Part shown: positions 5,577 through 7,425 of the stretch, piece after piece
Layout: each line of letters starts with the position of its first letter
Position numbering within the stretch: the stretch's first letter is position 1
Source of the DNA: Limnoglobus sp.
GTDB lineage: Bacteria > Planctomycetota > Planctomycetia > Gemmatales > Gemmataceae
Direction of reading: 5' to 3'
DNA length: 7,425 nucleotides
Assembly: GCA_025353985.1 (NCBI GenBank)
Contig: JANXNT010000258.1
Location: 1-7,425 of the forward strand
Notes under the pieces: model-generated
Seen by the model: only the letters and a program-made list of their open reading frames with translations
What the model was told of the DNA's origin: nothing
Databases searched by the model: none
Made by a program: the position numbers and the translations under genes

Positions 5577-7316
5577 AAGAAAGCGCACGCATTCCCATCG
5601 CCTCTCAAAACTAGTCCAAGGCGACGCGGAAACCGAAATTGAAAGTGCGGCTCGCCGGCGAGTAGTTGAGTCGGAACGCCACGCGACATCGCGCAGGATC
5701 GTTGAACCAAGAGCCACCACGAAAGACGCGACTTTTTGTTCACTACTGTACAAGTTATCACACCATTCCCAAACGTTACCTGTCATATCCGAAAGACCCC
5801 ACGGATGTGATGCCAATTTTGCATAAATTCCTACTGCACTCGTTCGTTTTAACTTCTCTCCTTGAACTTCTATGCCATACGGGCGTTCGCCGTTGCAGTT
5901 TGCCTTGTCACCGTTCAGACTGCCTCCCCAATAAAACGCCTGCTTGTTCCCCTTGCCCCCACGACATGCATACTCCCACTGGTCCTCGTGCGGCAGCTTA
6001 AAAGCGCCCGCTCTACCGAATGTTTTCGCCACGCCGCCACGTGCATTGAGCTTCTTCAGAAACAGCTGCGTATCGTCCCAACTCACTTGTTCTACGGGAA
6101 AATTACCCGTGTCTATTCCTTGAACAGTCTCTTTGCTTCTTCCCGATACACAGAAAGAACTCGGGTTCTCGCCCATCACCGATTCCCACTGCGACTGCGT
6201 GCATTCCGTCTTCGCTAACCAGAAACCTTCTGTCGCAAATTCATGCTCTTTCTCATCATCACTGCGATCTTTCTCCGAAGCGGGTGAGCCGAGCGTGGCC
6301 TTTCCCTTCGGAATCCAGCAGAATACCATCTTCACGCCATCCGCGATCTCGAAAGAGACTTCGTCGCCGCCTTTGCGTTCGGCGAGATCGACTTCCACCG
6401 GAACTGGTACGCTCGGCATCGGTGCTTTCGCGATCGATGCGAGACTCAAAATCGCGGTGCTTTCGTTCTGGCCTTCGGCTGTAATTGGCGTCTGACGTTT
6501 CTTCGAACCGTTCAGCACTGCGAGGATTTCTTCATCCTCTTCGAACTGCTTCATGACGTCGGTGGTGAGATCGCCCCAACGCAGTTTGCCAGACTTTCCC
6601 GTTTGGCCACGGAGCGTTTTCAACACCGCAAAGGTGAAGACGCCGTGCTTCAGCACCTTGTCGTCTTGCTGGGCTTCCTGACCTTGCGCACAGCTAAATA
6701 AGATCGAAATGCAATCGGGCAAATTCACATTCCGCGACGTAATCCCGCTACGGCCGCGCAAATTCGGGTCGGCGTTCACCCGGCACGCATCGACCAAAAA
6801 CAACGTGCGTACGCGGTTTTCCGAGGCTTTTCGCACGAACGCGTTGAACGGAACCATCGTGTCGGTATCGGTCGGCTTCGAGTCGTAAACCTTCAAAAAT
6901 GGCTGGAGTTTTTTCTTCTTCTCCGGGTCTTCGGGATCGGTTGCATCGACCTGAATCCCGTGCCCGCACAACTGCACCAACAGCAAATCGCGATTGCCGA
7001 GCGCATTCTTCGCATCGCTCGCTTTGAGCTTGCCTTCGAGCAATAATTCGAACGCGGCCACCACCTTCGCTTGCGTTGCATCGTCGTCGTCGGTAAGCAT
7101 CACAACCTGAAAGCCCGCTGCCTCCAAAACCTTCTTCATCTCGCGCACATCGTTGACTGGCGGCGCGCCGAGTTGATTCTCGCGCGACTCGTGTTTGTAA
7201 TCGCCAACACCGACCAGAAACGCAAACTTACGCCCCGGCTTCGCCTCCTCGCCAATTAGCGCGAGTGCGCACCCACAAACGACGAGCATCCCAACAGCGA
7301 AATTGCGGAGCGACAT
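5526..7316 (-). CDS. Secreted caspase-like (peptidase C14) protease with FGE/SUMF1-type domain; C-terminal frameshift
   Basis: The open frame encodes 596 residues; with the frame restored the protein would be 568 residues ending at 5611. Residues 1-22 form a signal peptide (MSLRN, then a hydrophobic run), so the mature protein is likely exported. The caspase-like domain spans about 29-290: beta-strand FAFLVGVGDY, catalytic His119 in LLLVQLCGHG and catalytic Cys178 in LFLVDACR. A proline-rich linker (298-308) leads to an FGE-sulfatase fold from about 320: WIPKGKATLGS, WLAKTECTQSQW, PVEQVSW, LPHEDQWEYACRGG and DMTGNVWEWC (510-519). After Lys528 the family similarity moves to the -1 frame, which reads RVFRGGSWFNDPARC... 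and ends GFRVALD. In the open frame these 40 residues are replaced by 68 unrelated ones, the last of which are encoded by a repeat. Such fusions are common in planctomycetes; substrates are unknown. The start at 7316 is chosen for its GAGGA site; upstream in-frame codons translate a repeat. It may be a pseudogene, a sequencing error or a recoded gene. Confidence 0.88.
   Translation of the reverse strand: MSLRNFAVGMLVVCGCALALIGEEAKPGRKFAFLVGVGDYKHESRENQLGAPPVNDVREMKKVLEAAGFQVVMLTDDDDATQAKVVAAFELLLEGKLKASDAKNALGNRDLLLVQLCGHGIQVDATDPEDPEKKKKLQPFLKVYDSKPTDTDTMVPFNAFVRKASENRVRTLFLVDACRVNADPNLRGRSGITSRNVNLPDCISILFSCAQGQEAQQDDKVLKHGVFTFAVLKTLRGQTGKSGKLRWGDLTTDVMKQFEEDEEILAVLNGSKKRQTPITAEGQNESTAILSLASIAKAPMPSVPVPVEVDLAERKGGDEVSFEIADGVKMVFCWIPKGKATLGSPASEKDRSDDEKEHEFATEGFWLAKTECTQSQWESVMGENPSSFCVSGRSKETVQGIDTGNFPVEQVSWDDTQLFLKKLNARGGVAKTFGRAGAFKLPHEDQWEYACRGGKGNKQAFYWGGSLNGDKANCNGERPYGIEVQGEKLKRTSAVGIYAKLASHPWGLSDMTGNVWEWCDNLYSSEQKVASFVVALGSTILRDVAWRSDSTTRRRAALSISVSASPWTSFERRWECVRFLPSRFPARGRVMRNDSR
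5733..5737 (-). other. Frameshift position (A5 run) in the caspase-FGE gene
   Basis: The minus strand reads GAA CAA AAA GTC. One additional A would give GAA CAA AAA AGT CGC GTC and restore the canonical FGE ending RVFRGGSW...GFRVALD with a stop at 5611-5613. A ribosomal -1 slip of the Lys tRNA on the A run would have the same effect. The run is too short and in the wrong phase for a classical X-XXY-YYZ slippery heptamer. Confidence 0.8.
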
Positions 7317-7324
7317 GGTATGCA

Positions 7325-7329
7325 TCCTC
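7325..7329 (-). promoter_or_regulatory. Shine-Dalgarno GAGGA for the caspase-FGE gene
   Basis: On the minus strand GAGGA lies 8 bases before the ATG at 7316. The in-frame ATG at 7325 overlaps it and so is unlikely to be the start. Confidence 0.55.
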
Positions 7330-7343
7330 GGAACAGTTTTTCC

Positions 7344-7425
7344 TGCCAGCCCGCAGCGCAAGCAAGGGGAACCCGAAAGAAACTTCACGCAGTTAACCTA
7401 CCGTGGAAGCCCCTTGCTTGCGCTG
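7344..7425 (+). repeat. Palindromic dispersed repeat, family 1, copy C (cut by window end)
   Basis: The arms 7354-7369 (CAGCGCAAGCAAGGGG) and 7410-7425 are perfect 16-base reverse complements. The left arm extends outward (TGCCAGCCCG from 7344), while the matching right part lies beyond the window. The core AACCCGAAAGAAACTTCACG is nearly identical to copy B and in the same orientation. It begins about 15 bases upstream of the ribosome site of the caspase-FGE gene, so it lies in that gene's leader or promoter region. Confidence 0.8.

Noticed and set aside
5611..5735. Diversity-generating retroelement variable region in the FGE C-terminus
   Set aside because: The GGSW...GFR segment is where such variable regions often sit, but no reverse transcriptase, template repeat or clear excess of AAC/AAT codons is visible here.
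5733..5739. Classical programmed -1 frameshift heptamer
   Set aside because: The zero-frame reading is CAA AAA G, so the X-XXY-YYZ phase is wrong, and the run has only five A residues. A mutation or sequence error is more likely.
7317..7388. N-terminal extension of the caspase-FGE gene to an ATG at 7388
   Set aside because: The added residues (MKFLSGSPCLRCGLAG...) are a translation of repeat copy C, and the signal peptide and GAGGA site fit the ATG at 7316.

Overview
The window looks like chromosome of a planctomycete, most likely of the Gemmata group (order Gemmatales). Three things point there: a secreted caspase-like protease fused to an FGE-type (SUMF1-like) domain; a dense set of palindromic intergenic repeats that, read as protein, give peptides of the 'MKFLAGSPC..RCGLAG' kind; and single genes scattered on both strands at fairly high GC. 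The taxonomic call is an inference from gene content, not from a marker gene.

Left part (1-2529): a CheA-type chemotaxis histidine kinase, cut by the window start, runs leftwards. A FliA/WhiG-type sigma factor runs rightwards. A 409-base gene-free divergent region separates them and holds one AT-rich block with a DnaA-box-like word and a small palindrome. The pair suggests a motility or surface-signalling locus. No other flagellar gene is visible.

Middle (2601-4825): a TauE/SafE-type permease, a ten-segment membrane protein of unknown function converging on it (4 bases between the stop codons), and a small stand-alone peptidase-M41 (FtsH protease) domain with no AAA+ motor. These do not form an operon.

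Right part (4826-7425): about 700 bases without genes, packed with at least five palindromic repeats of several families, followed by the caspase-FGE gene on the minus strand. That gene has a disrupted end. Frame analysis shows the last 40 residues of the FGE fold encoded in the -1 frame, with the shift falling at or just after an A5 run at 5733-5737. The open frame therefore runs past the natural stop (5611-5613) into a downstream repeat. Copies of one repeat family lie on both sides of this gene in the same orientation.

No CRISPR array, tRNA, rRNA, integrase or transposase gene was found. I saw no clear undescribed multi-gene system. The points most worth following are the frameshifted caspase-FGE gene, the repeat cluster with compensatory hairpin changes, and the motor-less M41 protease.
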